Shown here piece after piece: positions 9,098-16,949 of a DNA stretch of 64,000 nucleotides (position 1 is the stretch's first letter; every line of letters begins with the position of its first letter). The notes under the pieces are model-generated. The model was given only the letters and a program-made list of their open reading frames with translations. It made no database searches and had not been told where the DNA came from. The DNA comes from Fibrobacterota bacterium. GTDB lineage: Bacteria; Fibrobacterota; Chitinivibrionia; Chitinivibrionales; Chitinispirillaceae. Location of the stretch: contig JAEZKP010000095.1 of assembly GCA_023436145.1 (NCBI GenBank), positions 1-64,000 of the forward strand. The letters are read 5' to 3'. Made by a program: the position numbers and the translations under genes.

Positions 9098-9118
9098 TAT
9101 AGAATTCAGTATTCTATA
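9098..9118. promoter_or_regulatory. Perfect inverted repeat upstream of the GH-A-like gene
   Basis: TATAGAAT (9098-9105) and ATTCTATA (9111-9118) form a perfect 8+5+8 inverted repeat about 110 bases upstream of the hydrolase start and just past the fliS stop codon. It is AT-rich with no T-tract, so an operator is more likely than a terminator. It differs from the GATATA palindromes elsewhere in the window. Confidence 0.4.
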
Positions 9119-9172
9119 AAGTGTTACATTACATGGAAACTGATACTAATTGCAGGAGTATTTATGACCTGT

Positions 9173-9523
9173 TCACTGATTTTCTTTGACAAGCTCGGTG
9201 AATGTGTCTCGAAGCAATGTGAGAAGGATGAGTGCATTACGGATTTTTTCAGGATCGTTTTGTTCTAAAAGAATATAACAGTAATCGTAGATGTAAAAAA
9301 GGCTTCTGGAGAGATTATCGTCAATAATCAGCGCATGTTCCAGTTCAGCAATTATATTTTGAGCTTTATCCAGAAATGAACGGTAATTAGGTTGATTATC
9401 TATTAATGCCTGCTTTACAAAGAAAATGCATCTGGTATGAAGCATGCAGATGTTTGCCGGATTGGATGCAGTGTGGACCTGCATGCTGGAATATGCTTTT
9501 GACATTTGATAGTTGCTGGTCAT
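9173..9523 (-). CDS. fliS: Flagellin export chaperone FliS
   Basis: FliS binds the C-terminus of flagellin in the cytoplasm and keeps it unpolymerised until export. This 116-residue protein has the family shape: a YQMSKAYSSMQVHTASNPANICMLH-type start (only the Tyr/Ala/Ser pattern is conserved), four predicted helices, and a YDYCYILLEQND segment matching the usual YDYMYRRL region. It lies 18 bases downstream of the flagellin stop codon on the same strand, which fits its role. The ribosome site is weak, suggesting coupling to flagellin translation. Confidence 0.85.
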   Translation of the reverse strand: MTSNYQMSKAYSSMQVHTASNPANICMLHTRCIFFVKQALIDNQPNYRSFLDKAQNIIAELEHALIIDDNLSRSLFYIYDYCYILLEQNDPEKIRNALILLTLLRDTFTELVKENQ

Positions 9524-9541
9524 GACACTATCCGCCGGGAA

Positions 9542-10381
9542 TTATCCTATAAGCCCCAGAATGTGATTAGTGTTAATAGTGTTGAATCTGGAAAATGCTT
9601 TCTGGCTCCCTTCGTGCAGCAATTGCTGTTTTATGAGTTGAGTCAGTCCTGCAGCCATATCCTGATCACGGATAACCGATTCCGCAGCTTCCGTATTGAC
9701 AATAGAAACAGAAAGGTTGTTTACTGCCGACTCGAGCCTGTTTGCCACTGAACCCAGGGAGCTTCGCTGGCTGTTAACTGAAGAAATAGCATTATCCAGA
9801 GCGCGAAGTGTATTTACTGCTTCTTCCTGGGTTAAAAGAGAAATACCGGAAATACCGATTGTTTCTGCTCTCAGATCAATTTGAGGCATAGTGAACTGAT
9901 CACTGCTTTCTGGACCACTTTGAACTATAGCACTGCCGCTGGCCAGCTCTTCACCAGCAGATGTTCCCTGTCTGTTAAAGTTTGCAGATTGAGAGATTCT
10001 ATCGATTTCCCGGCTTAGTGACTGGAGTTCTTTATCCAGAACAACTCTATCGGTATCTTTAAGAGTGGAGTTGCTGGCCTGAACAGCAAGTTCCCTCTGT
10101 CTTTGAAGGAGGCTGATGATTCCGCTTCCTGTTGAATCTGCTATCTTAAGTGCAAAAATGGAGTTTTCCACATTTTGGGAGGCCATTTTGTAGCCCCTGA
10201 TCCGGGTATTGAATTCTTCGGAGATCGCCAGCCCCGCAGCATCATCACTGGCATGATTGATTCTGATGGAAGTGGAAAGTTTCTCCAAAATCTTGTTTAA
10301 TTCCTGGCTGGTACGTCTGAGGACCTGCTCAGTTTTTTTTGAGCCAGACCAAATATTGGAACCCGTGTTCTGGACTTGCAT
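9542..10381 (-). CDS. fliC: Flagellin, short form
   Basis: Flagellin is the filament subunit, exported and polymerised at the cell surface. The 279-residue protein keeps the conserved D0/D1 ends: KLSTSIRINHASDDAAGLAISEE near residues 35-57 and LGSVANRLE...EAAESVIRDQDMA near the C-terminus. The variable middle is reduced to a few dozen residues, which makes it a minimal flagellin. The first 20 residues (MQVQNTGSN...) differ from the usual MxINxN start. A GGGAGG ribosome site and a near-consensus sigma-28 promoter lie upstream, and fliS follows. No other flagellar genes are in the window. Confidence 0.9.
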   Translation of the reverse strand: MQVQNTGSNIWSGSKKTEQVLRRTSQELNKILEKLSTSIRINHASDDAAGLAISEEFNTRIRGYKMASQNVENSIFALKIADSTGSGIISLLQRQRELAVQASNSTLKDTDRVVLDKELQSLSREIDRISQSANFNRQGTSAGEELASGSAIVQSGPESSDQFTMPQIDLRAETIGISGISLLTQEEAVNTLRALDNAISSVNSQRSSLGSVANRLESAVNNLSVSIVNTEAAESVIRDQDMAAGLTQLIKQQLLHEGSQKAFSRFNTINTNHILGLIG

Positions 10382-10425
10382 AACACACCTCCCGGCAATC
10401 TTAAATTACAGCTTCCCCTTATAGG

Positions 10426-10452
10426 TTATCGGTATTTTTTTATAGAACTTTA
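10426..10452 (-). promoter_or_regulatory. Sigma-28 (FliA) promoter of flagellin
   Basis: Read on the minus strand, TAAAGTTC, 11 bases, ACCGATAA matches the enterobacterial sigma-28 consensus (TAAAGTTT-N11-GCCGATAA) at 7 of 8 positions in each box with exact spacing. It lies about 45 bases upstream of the flagellin ATG. This is the best-supported promoter in the window and implies a FliA-type sigma factor in the genome. Confidence 0.85.
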
Positions 10453-10727
10453 GCGAAAAAATAAAAACCAGGTGAACAATTTTTTCTCAGCAAAAACAGT
10501 TCCTTTTTTTACAGAATTGTTGCAAATTGTCGTATACTATTAAATAGTAGTCTAATGATAGTAGTGAAATTTCCTACGGTCCAAAAAGGCATGTTATTTG
10601 AACGTATTGTTATTTAGAGCCATCAGGGATGATTAAAAAGCCACTCTCTATCTTATTAATCGGTAATGAAATGCCGATAGGGTATATAGAGGATGTCGGT
10701 TTTTAAAGCAGATAAGGAGGTGTGCTC
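10453..10727. other. Intergenic, divergent from flagellin
   Basis: The stretch between the flagellin promoter and the plus-strand gene at 10728 is AT-rich in its left half. A GCCGATAG sequence near 10672 resembles a sigma-28 -10 box, but no matching -35 box lies at the right distance. I see no gene or repeat. Confidence 0.45.
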
Positions 10728-11483
10728 ATGAATTCCTTAAAAATCATTCAGCTTTTCTCTGAAGCACAGGAAAAACGCAATAAAGAGTTATCCTTCTTCT
10801 TTCTTGAGCATGTTCTTCGGGCCAGAGCTGATTTGCATATGGAATCAGGTCACCATGAGTATGACCAGGAAATAAATGTGTATCTGGCAGGATTACTTAA
10901 CTCATTAATTGATTCAGAAACATTTCTCAAACCTTACATTTCCCCTTTTGATCTGCAGGTTCGCCAATATCTGGAGAATCACCCCGGGTTACGAAACGAA
11001 TATACTGTGTATAGAGATAATGCAGACTTTGGTTTGATAATTCTGGGTTTTTTTCTGGGATATGAGCATAAAGGGTCCTATCAGAATATTGTGCTCTCAG
11101 AGGTTGACGAAAAGGGTAGAATCGCTCTTTATTACGAACAGGCTGCCAGCGCCCTCACTCATCTTCAGGGAAAAAACTTGTCTCTGGTGACAGTGTTTCA
11201 GGAATTGGCAGAGTATCTCCCGGATATCATACGCATTCTGCGCCATGCCGCATCCTCCTATTTCGATCTGGTTATGCGGATATCTGAAGGAAGCATGTAT
11301 CATCTGGAAAAGGAGATGAACCTGGAAGATAATAAAAGGATTTATAAACTGAAACTTGATGAGTTTTTAAAGAAATATGCAATCTACAAAGAAAATCCGA
11401 CTCAGGAGTTGAAAAGTAACATCCTGGATCTGGCAGAGCAGCTCAGAGCTTTAAATGGAAAATTTACATTCGGAGAATTCTGA
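10728..11483 (+). CDS. Uncharacterised cytoplasmic helical protein
   Basis: I do not recognise this 251-residue protein. It has no signal peptide or membrane segment, is rich in Leu, Glu and Lys, and appears largely helical; Cys is absent. The ATG at 10728 is preceded by AAGGAGG with seven-base spacing and is preferred to the in-frame GTG six bases earlier. It is divergent from flagellin and has its own small terminator. The position suggests a motility or cell-surface link, but nothing in the sequence proves one. Confidence 0.75.
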   Translation: MNSLKIIQLFSEAQEKRNKELSFFFLEHVLRARADLHMESGHHEYDQEINVYLAGLLNSLIDSETFLKPYISPFDLQVRQYLENHPGLRNEYTVYRDNADFGLIILGFFLGYEHKGSYQNIVLSEVDEKGRIALYYEQAASALTHLQGKNLSLVTVFQELAEYLPDIIRILRHAASSYFDLVMRISEGSMYHLEKEMNLEDNKRIYKLKLDEFLKKYAIYKENPTQELKSNILDLAEQLRALNGKFTFGEF

Positions 11484-11488
11484 TCCAT

Positions 11489-11512
11489 AAAGGCCACTTT
11501 CTTTGCCTTTTT
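11489..11512 (+). terminator. Short terminator after the 10728 gene
   Basis: AAAGGC (11489-11494) pairs with GCCTTT (11505-11510), which runs into TTT. The stem is short, so strength is uncertain. It lies between two converging genes. Confidence 0.45.
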
Positions 11513-11519
11513 GTGTCAT

Positions 11520-14500
11520 TTATCTCTCCGGATGAAAATACATCTTCTTTTTTTGGTATTTACAACCGGATGTACTGATAGTTTTATTTTTTTGCAAACA
11601 CAATTCCCACAATCGCTCCACCTGTAATGAAAAGGCTTCAATCCTGGCTTCTATAATCTGAGGAAATGGATTACCATCGGATTCCAGTGATAAAAATGGG
11701 AGTGAAAATACATCAGGATAGTGCATAGTGGTGCTTCCTGCAGCCCTGTCAGCTCTCATTTTAGTCTTCAAATCGGCTCCCCCTGATAGAACCGATTCAA
11801 TTATTCTGGTGGGCATGCAGGCAAAGGGACCGATGGAGATGACTCCGTGGGCTGAATGGATTATGTCTTTGAAAAAATCCCCTACCACCAGTATCGCTTC
11901 TCCGGTTAATTGCACATCGAAAAACTGACTGCCATATTGAATTATGCGATCAATATCGACCAGTTCAAATTCGTAAAGTCCTGACCGGGCCAGTATACTT
12001 TTTATCCTGTTTTCGAAACGTCTGCCTAAGATACCTTTCAGTTTAAATTTTATCCATTCTGAAAATGAGAAGCCAGCCTGATAGATTCCATTTTGGACAA
12101 GCCAGTCACAGTAATTGAGCCATTCCAGAATGTGGGCCTTTTTTACCACAATATTGTTTCTGGAAAGTCTGCTGATAAGGTCCTGACTGGAAAACTGATC
12201 GCGACGAACAAATATTTCTCCTAATAATGCCACTTTTTTAGCTTTGGCAAGGGGCATCTGCAGTTTTATTAAGGAAAGCTCACTACTTACTTTCTGTAGT
12301 ATCTGGAAAAGACCTGCAGCGTTATTTTTGCGGAAATTGTTCAGAATTTTTTGCCACTGACAATAAAATAACTCCATTGCCTCCTTGCGGTTTACGGCCA
12401 GAACATAGAGAGCATTTTTAATATCCTCCATTACATCAGAAACAATGATTGCCTTTAGAGCATTGAGAAGACAAGTGGTGGAAAGCCCTGCATAACCATT
12501 TTCATTGGTCAAACTGAGGAGTGCCACATTTTCAATTTGACGGTGCTCTATCAGTTTTTTCATGAAGACTGAATATTGGGTGAATCTGCAATTTCCAGGT
12601 GAAGTAGGCATAAAATACACCAGTTTTTCATCGGTGTTTTCTCTTTTCTCTAAATATTCCAACAATCCACCTGCAGTAAGCAGTAACGGAAGACACTCTT
12701 TACAGGTGGCTACACTTCTTCCAAGCTTTAAAGTGTCTGTGGAGTATAAGGGCAAAGATGAAGTACGGATACCTGAACTGTTGAAAACTGCAGCAAGAAT
12801 TTCACTGCTGAGCTCTCCCATGGAAGGAAGCAGAAGATGAATTTCCGGATGATTCAGGGGGAGAAAATCACCTTTCGAGCTGATAAAAAATGTTTTTCCT
12901 TTTTTTAAAGCGACCAGCGCAGAATTAAATGTTTTTTTCTGCATCTGTGGTTTTTCAAGAGCCCTGTATCTGGTGATGATATCCAGAAAGGCTTCGATAC
13001 GTGTATTGATACCGGCATCAGCGGTGTGGCTGTCCAGTTCTAATGTTAAAGACGGTTTAGATCCCATTATCTCCCGGAAGTAACTTACCAGAAAAGAATC
13101 GGGGCCGCAGGAAAAATTAGTTATGTAAACCCCGAAAAGCTGTGGGTTTTTAGATACATAAGTGGATGCTCTCATCAGGTTCTGGCCCATTGCCCAGCAC
13201 ATGTCTATCGATAGTGGTTCACCTTCATAGTCCAGAATGTCCCAGGGAATTATATGCATACCACGTGAGGCAAATTTGGCCGGAATGTTGAGATTAGCTT
13301 CACTGGCAAAAGCATTGTATGGACGGCCAAAAATTACGATTCCAATCTGGTTTGTGTTTTCCCTGAGAGTCGAAAGTAAACGCTTTCCATACTCTTTTAA
13401 CGCATTGAAAAAGGCGTTCTGTTTTGTGAAACCAACCCGGTAAGCCTCCATTGACTCTTCAGCTGACCGGTCAAAAAGTTTCCCTATCTTTACAAACTTT
13501 TCTGCCTGTGAATCATAGCCCTGGGAGAAATCCAGCAGGGGTGAGATTACAGCGGGATGTTCCGTTACAGTATCGAAGGCACTTTTAAGAAAATATGGTT
13601 CACTTTGAAGAAGAAGACAGGTACTTTGATGTTCAGGTTTACGGCATGTCGCTTTTTCCACAAATAGCTCGCTTATTTTGGGCAGAAATATATAGTCAGG
13701 TTTTTTACGGATCAAATCATAATAAGCACCATGGGCAATCTCCCCTGGAAAACAGTACGCAGTGCGTTTATATTTGTATCCATCCGGATCTATTCCGGAA
13801 AGTCGAATATTACAATTAAGAGAAGTGAAAAAATGGGAGTATAAAGGAAGAAGCAGATTGGTTAAAAAAGAACGGCTTATCCCGATTTCCAGCTTCCCAT
13901 TTTGGGGATTTGGGGCAAGAAATGTCTTAAAAAGAAGATCATTACGCACCCGTACATGGTCGTAATGCTTCTGGTCATAATTTACATGCTCTATAAGGTT
14001 GTAGTATTTGTTACATGCACCGCCGAAGGGATATTTTTTCCCCTCGATTGTAAGTACATTTATTTCACATCCACGATCACAATTCTCCTTTGATCCATGG
14101 CATCTGAATGTTTTGTCTAAAGAGATGTTTCTTCTGGCCAGTGCTTTTAAATCATATTTTTTTAAGGGGTAGGTTCCTGCGGCAATTCGCTTGTTAATCT
14201 CCAGTGCCACACCAAATGCTCCCATCAGCCCCGGCTCGGGCGGAACAATTATTTCTTTTCCTGTAATAGAAGCCATAGCCAGTGGTACAGCTTTATTGTA
14301 ACATACTCCACCCTGCATGAAAATTTTTTTCCCGCATGCCCTTTGACCCTTGACTCTGTTCACATAGTTCATGCAGACTGAATAAACCAGTCCTGCAAGA
14401 ATGTCTTCACTTTTTATACTTTCCTGAGTTGCAGTTTTAATGTCTGAATTGATAAATGCAGCACACTGATCATTAAAGTTGGGTGGAGTCTGTGCATTTA

Positions 14501-15863
14501 ATGCTAAATCCTGAATCTGCAGGTAATCAATACCCAGGCTCTCAAATGCTGCCTCTTCCAGAAACGAGCCAGTCCCGGCAGAGCAAGCCTCATTCATAGC
14601 ATAGTCAGCCGGTACTCCCGCCACCAGATGAGTGTATTTGGCATCCTGGCCACCTATTTCAAAGATCGTGTCCACATCTTTATCATAGAAAGTCGCTGCG
14701 GTTGCATGTGCTATAATCTCGTTAATTATGCCAGTGGTTTGTGCATGAAGACCGGCTATCTGCCGCCCTGAACCGGTCGTGCCGATTCCTACAACCACAT
14801 CGTGTTCAGAGATCTGCTCTGAGAGAGCCAGATAACACTCCTGTGACGCCTTTATTGGGTTGCCATTTGTTCTCAGATAAACCGATCCCAGGATTGTAGA
14901 ATCGCTGCAACTCAGCAGTACTGCTTTGGTGGTGGTTGAGCCAACATCCAGACCGATTACACATTGGCAGGGGGAGTGCTGATCTGCAGTTTGTGGCTTT
15001 TTGAATAATACCAGTGATGCAGCATTCTTTAGCGGAGGGTGTATCTGAAAAGATGATTTTACGGTAGTGAATTTTTTTTTACTGTTCAGAGAGTGATCGA
15101 TTCTCTTCTGAAGCGCATAAATGGCGGCCCCAACTGCTTCAAACGTACTTGCATATTCTGCAATCTCCACCATCTTCAGTCGATCCTTGAGATATTTCAT
15201 CACAGCTGTATTTTGGGTTACCCCTCCAGTAAGCAAAATGTGTTTATTATCGATTTTTTCCAGAAGTTCTATTACCTTGTCAGCCATCATTGAGCATAAC
15301 CCTGCGCTCACCCTGCCAACCGGTATACCTTTATTAAGGGCATGGGTACAGTCGCTTTTGCAGAACACAGAGCAGCGTCCCGATACTCTGTAAATATCTG
15401 ATTCCCGTGCCAGGTGAACCGCTTCAGAAAGATCTATGTTCATTCTTCTTATCTGTTGAAGAAAAAATTCTCCTGTTCCGGAGGCGCATTTGTTGCCCGA
15501 TTCAACCGACCTGATTTTTCCATCACTGTTAAGTACGTAAAGAATGAAATTCTCTGCTCCAAGACTGACAACTGCTCCGCATTCACTGTTAAACTTAAGA
15601 CCACCCATTGATAGAGCATATTCAACTGCCTCCAGCTCGGTTATGGATGGATGATCAATCATTTCCCTGAACTTACGACCAGTGATCATTCCAAATTCGA
15701 TAGACTTTAAATCAAATTCTTCCAGAAGCCGGGAAAAGGTTAGTTTTGGATTACTCTCATGGGGAACAACTCTGGTTTGGATAACCTGAAGATCGTGAGC
15801 AGTTTTTTCCAGAATTGCAATTTTAATATTCGATGCACCCAAACAAATGCCAATTGATCTCAT
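11520..15863 (-). CDS. Fused 2-hydroxyacyl-CoA dehydratase activase/dehydratase-like protein
   Basis: This 1447-residue protein belongs to the BadF/BadG/HgdC activase superfamily. Two actin-like ATPase domains come first: residues 1-250, a diverged copy, and about 290-570 with GLDVGSTTTKA, EIGGQDAKY and the iron-sulfur cysteines in NEACSAGTGSF and FNDQCAAF. They are followed by the DUF2229-type region and dehydratase D-subunit-like segments (GRPYNAFASEANLNIP; SVATCKECLP). Activases use ATP to drive single-electron transfer to radical dehydratases; the long fused form is widespread in anaerobes but its substrate is generally unknown. Start choice: ATG at 15863, with GAGG seven bases ahead; an ATG three bases earlier and a TTG six bases earlier are also in frame. 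No separate dehydratase subunits lie nearby. Confidence 0.85.
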   Translation of the reverse strand: MRSIGICLGASNIKIAILEKTAHDLQVIQTRVVPHESNPKLTFSRLLEEFDLKSIEFGMITGRKFREMIDHPSITELEAVEYALSMGGLKFNSECGAVVSLGAENFILYVLNSDGKIRSVESGNKCASGTGEFFLQQIRRMNIDLSEAVHLARESDIYRVSGRCSVFCKSDCTHALNKGIPVGRVSAGLCSMMADKVIELLEKIDNKHILLTGGVTQNTAVMKYLKDRLKMVEIAEYASTFEAVGAAIYALQKRIDHSLNSKKKFTTVKSSFQIHPPLKNAASLVLFKKPQTADQHSPCQCVIGLDVGSTTTKAVLLSCSDSTILGSVYLRTNGNPIKASQECYLALSEQISEHDVVVGIGTTGSGRQIAGLHAQTTGIINEIIAHATAATFYDKDVDTIFEIGGQDAKYTHLVAGVPADYAMNEACSAGTGSFLEEAAFESLGIDYLQIQDLALNAQTPPNFNDQCAAFINSDIKTATQESIKSEDILAGLVYSVCMNYVNRVKGQRACGKKIFMQGGVCYNKAVPLAMASITGKEIIVPPEPGLMGAFGVALEINKRIAAGTYPLKKYDLKALARRNISLDKTFRCHGSKENCDRGCEINVLTIEGKKYPFGGACNKYYNLIEHVNYDQKHYDHVRVRNDLLFKTFLAPNPQNGKLEIGISRSFLTNLLLPLYSHFFTSLNCNIRLSGIDPDGYKYKRTAYCFPGEIAHGAYYDLIRKKPDYIFLPKISELFVEKATCRKPEHQSTCLLLQSEPYFLKSAFDTVTEHPAVISPLLDFSQGYDSQAEKFVKIGKLFDRSAEESMEAYRVGFTKQNAFFNALKEYGKRLLSTLRENTNQIGIVIFGRPYNAFASEANLNIPAKFASRGMHIIPWDILDYEGEPLSIDMCWAMGQNLMRASTYVSKNPQLFGVYITNFSCGPDSFLVSYFREIMGSKPSLTLELDSHTADAGINTRIEAFLDIITRYRALEKPQMQKKTFNSALVALKKGKTFFISSKGDFLPLNHPEIHLLLPSMGELSSEILAAVFNSSGIRTSSLPLYSTDTLKLGRSVATCKECLPLLLTAGGLLEYLEKRENTDEKLVYFMPTSPGNCRFTQYSVFMKKLIEHRQIENVALLSLTNENGYAGLSTTCLLNALKAIIVSDVMEDIKNALYVLAVNRKEAMELFYCQWQKILNNFRKNNAAGLFQILQKVSSELSLIKLQMPLAKAKKVALLGEIFVRRDQFSSQDLISRLSRNNIVVKKAHILEWLNYCDWLVQNGIYQAGFSFSEWIKFKLKGILGRRFENRIKSILARSGLYEFELVDIDRIIQYGSQFFDVQLTGEAILVVGDFFKDIIHSAHGVISIGPFACMPTRIIESVLSGGADLKTKMRADRAAGSTTMHYPDVFSLPFLSLESDGNPFPQIIEARIEAFSLQVERLWELCLQKNKTISTSGCKYQKKKMYFHPER

Positions 15864-15949
15864 CATCAAACCTCATTTACTTGAATTGGGTAAAAACTGG
15901 AAATTTGTCGGTGAAAAAGATCTCAGAGCAGAAAAGAAGAGATGAAAAG

Positions 15950-15975
15950 CAGCAGGGATAGCCCCTGCTGTTTTT
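15950..15975 (-). terminator. Terminator between NmrA-like and activase genes
   Basis: CAGCAGGG (15950-15957) pairs with CCCTGCTG (15963-15970) around a five-base loop, immediately past the stop codon of the minus-strand NmrA-like gene. T-rich sequence is on both sides, stronger on the plus strand, but only minus-strand genes flank it. Confidence 0.65.
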
Positions 15976-16843
15976 AGGATGCAGCTTGTGGCCAGCTGTA
16001 TTTTTGAACCCATGTTTTAAAAGAACACATCTGCGGATACAAATTTTTAACAGCCGGTATATCTGCTGAAAATCCTTTTCTGTTCAGCCAGTCAAAAAGC
16101 ATAGCAAAATCCGAGCCTTTAGTACGAAGCTCGTCTACCTCCATCTGTTCAAAAGAGACTGGCCGGCCTGTAACTTTGCTGAAAATGTCCGCTATCTGAT
16201 TGCCGGTGATCTCATCACCTGCTATTTCCAATGCCTTACCAATGTACAAATCTGGGTTTCTGAAAGCCAGATTCACTAATGCACCGATATCCTCCACAGA
16301 TATTAGTTGTAAGGACATCTCAGAGTCCAGTGCCATACGTAAATAACCATTTTTTAGCTGTTGCTGCATTTCCGGCATCAGAAAATATTCCATGAAGAAA
16401 ACCGGACGGAAAATGGTCCAGTTTAATCCCGATTTTCTGATGTACTGCTCGATTTCCCATTTACTATCAATAAACGGAACGCCAGTCTGGTCTTCAGCAC
16501 TTGCATAGCTGGAATAGACAAAATGTCTGACATTAGCCCGCAAAGCAGCATCTACCACGGCTTTACCTTGTTTCACTTCTGCTTCAACTCCATATTCAAG
16601 CGGTTGTTGAATGCTGAAGATTCCATAGGCATCTTTACAGGCTCTGTCCAGTGAAGCAATATCCTCAAAGTCACCTTCAAAAATCTCCACGCCTGCATTT
16701 TTAAGCGCTATCGCTTCCGGGCTCTGTGGATGTCTGGTCAGACCTCTTACTTTCCAGCCATCCTTGAGAAGATGACGTGCAACAGCTCCACCCTGATGTC
16801 CGGTTATTCCTGTTACCAGAATAGTTTTATCATTGTTCTCCAT
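15974..16843 (-). CDS. NmrA-like NAD(P)-binding protein
   Basis: This 289-residue protein is an atypical short-chain dehydrogenase of the NmrA/HSCARG group. It has the Rossmann start TGITGHQGGAVARHLL at about residues 11-26 and an NmrA-type core (DIASLDRACKDAYGIFSIQQP), but no YxxxK catalytic pair in the usual place. Members act as redox-sensing regulators or as quinone or isoflavone reductases; nothing here separates these. The ATG has GGAG six bases upstream. The gene appears to be its own transcription unit. Confidence 0.8.
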   Translation of the reverse strand: MENNDKTILVTGITGHQGGAVARHLLKDGWKVRGLTRHPQSPEAIALKNAGVEIFEGDFEDIASLDRACKDAYGIFSIQQPLEYGVEAEVKQGKAVVDAALRANVRHFVYSSYASAEDQTGVPFIDSKWEIEQYIRKSGLNWTIFRPVFFMEYFLMPEMQQQLKNGYLRMALDSEMSLQLISVEDIGALVNLAFRNPDLYIGKALEIAGDEITGNQIADIFSKVTGRPVSFEQMEVDELRTKGSDFAMLFDWLNRKGFSADIPAVKNLYPQMCSFKTWVQKYSWPQAAS

Positions 16844-16949
16844 AACGCGCTCCTGTGAATGACTGCCATAGCTCTTCTTTATAAAGACTACGTTTAACTG
16901 TTATGGGGATTTTAGAATTATAAACGGAACCGCTAACCTGGCCATCAGG

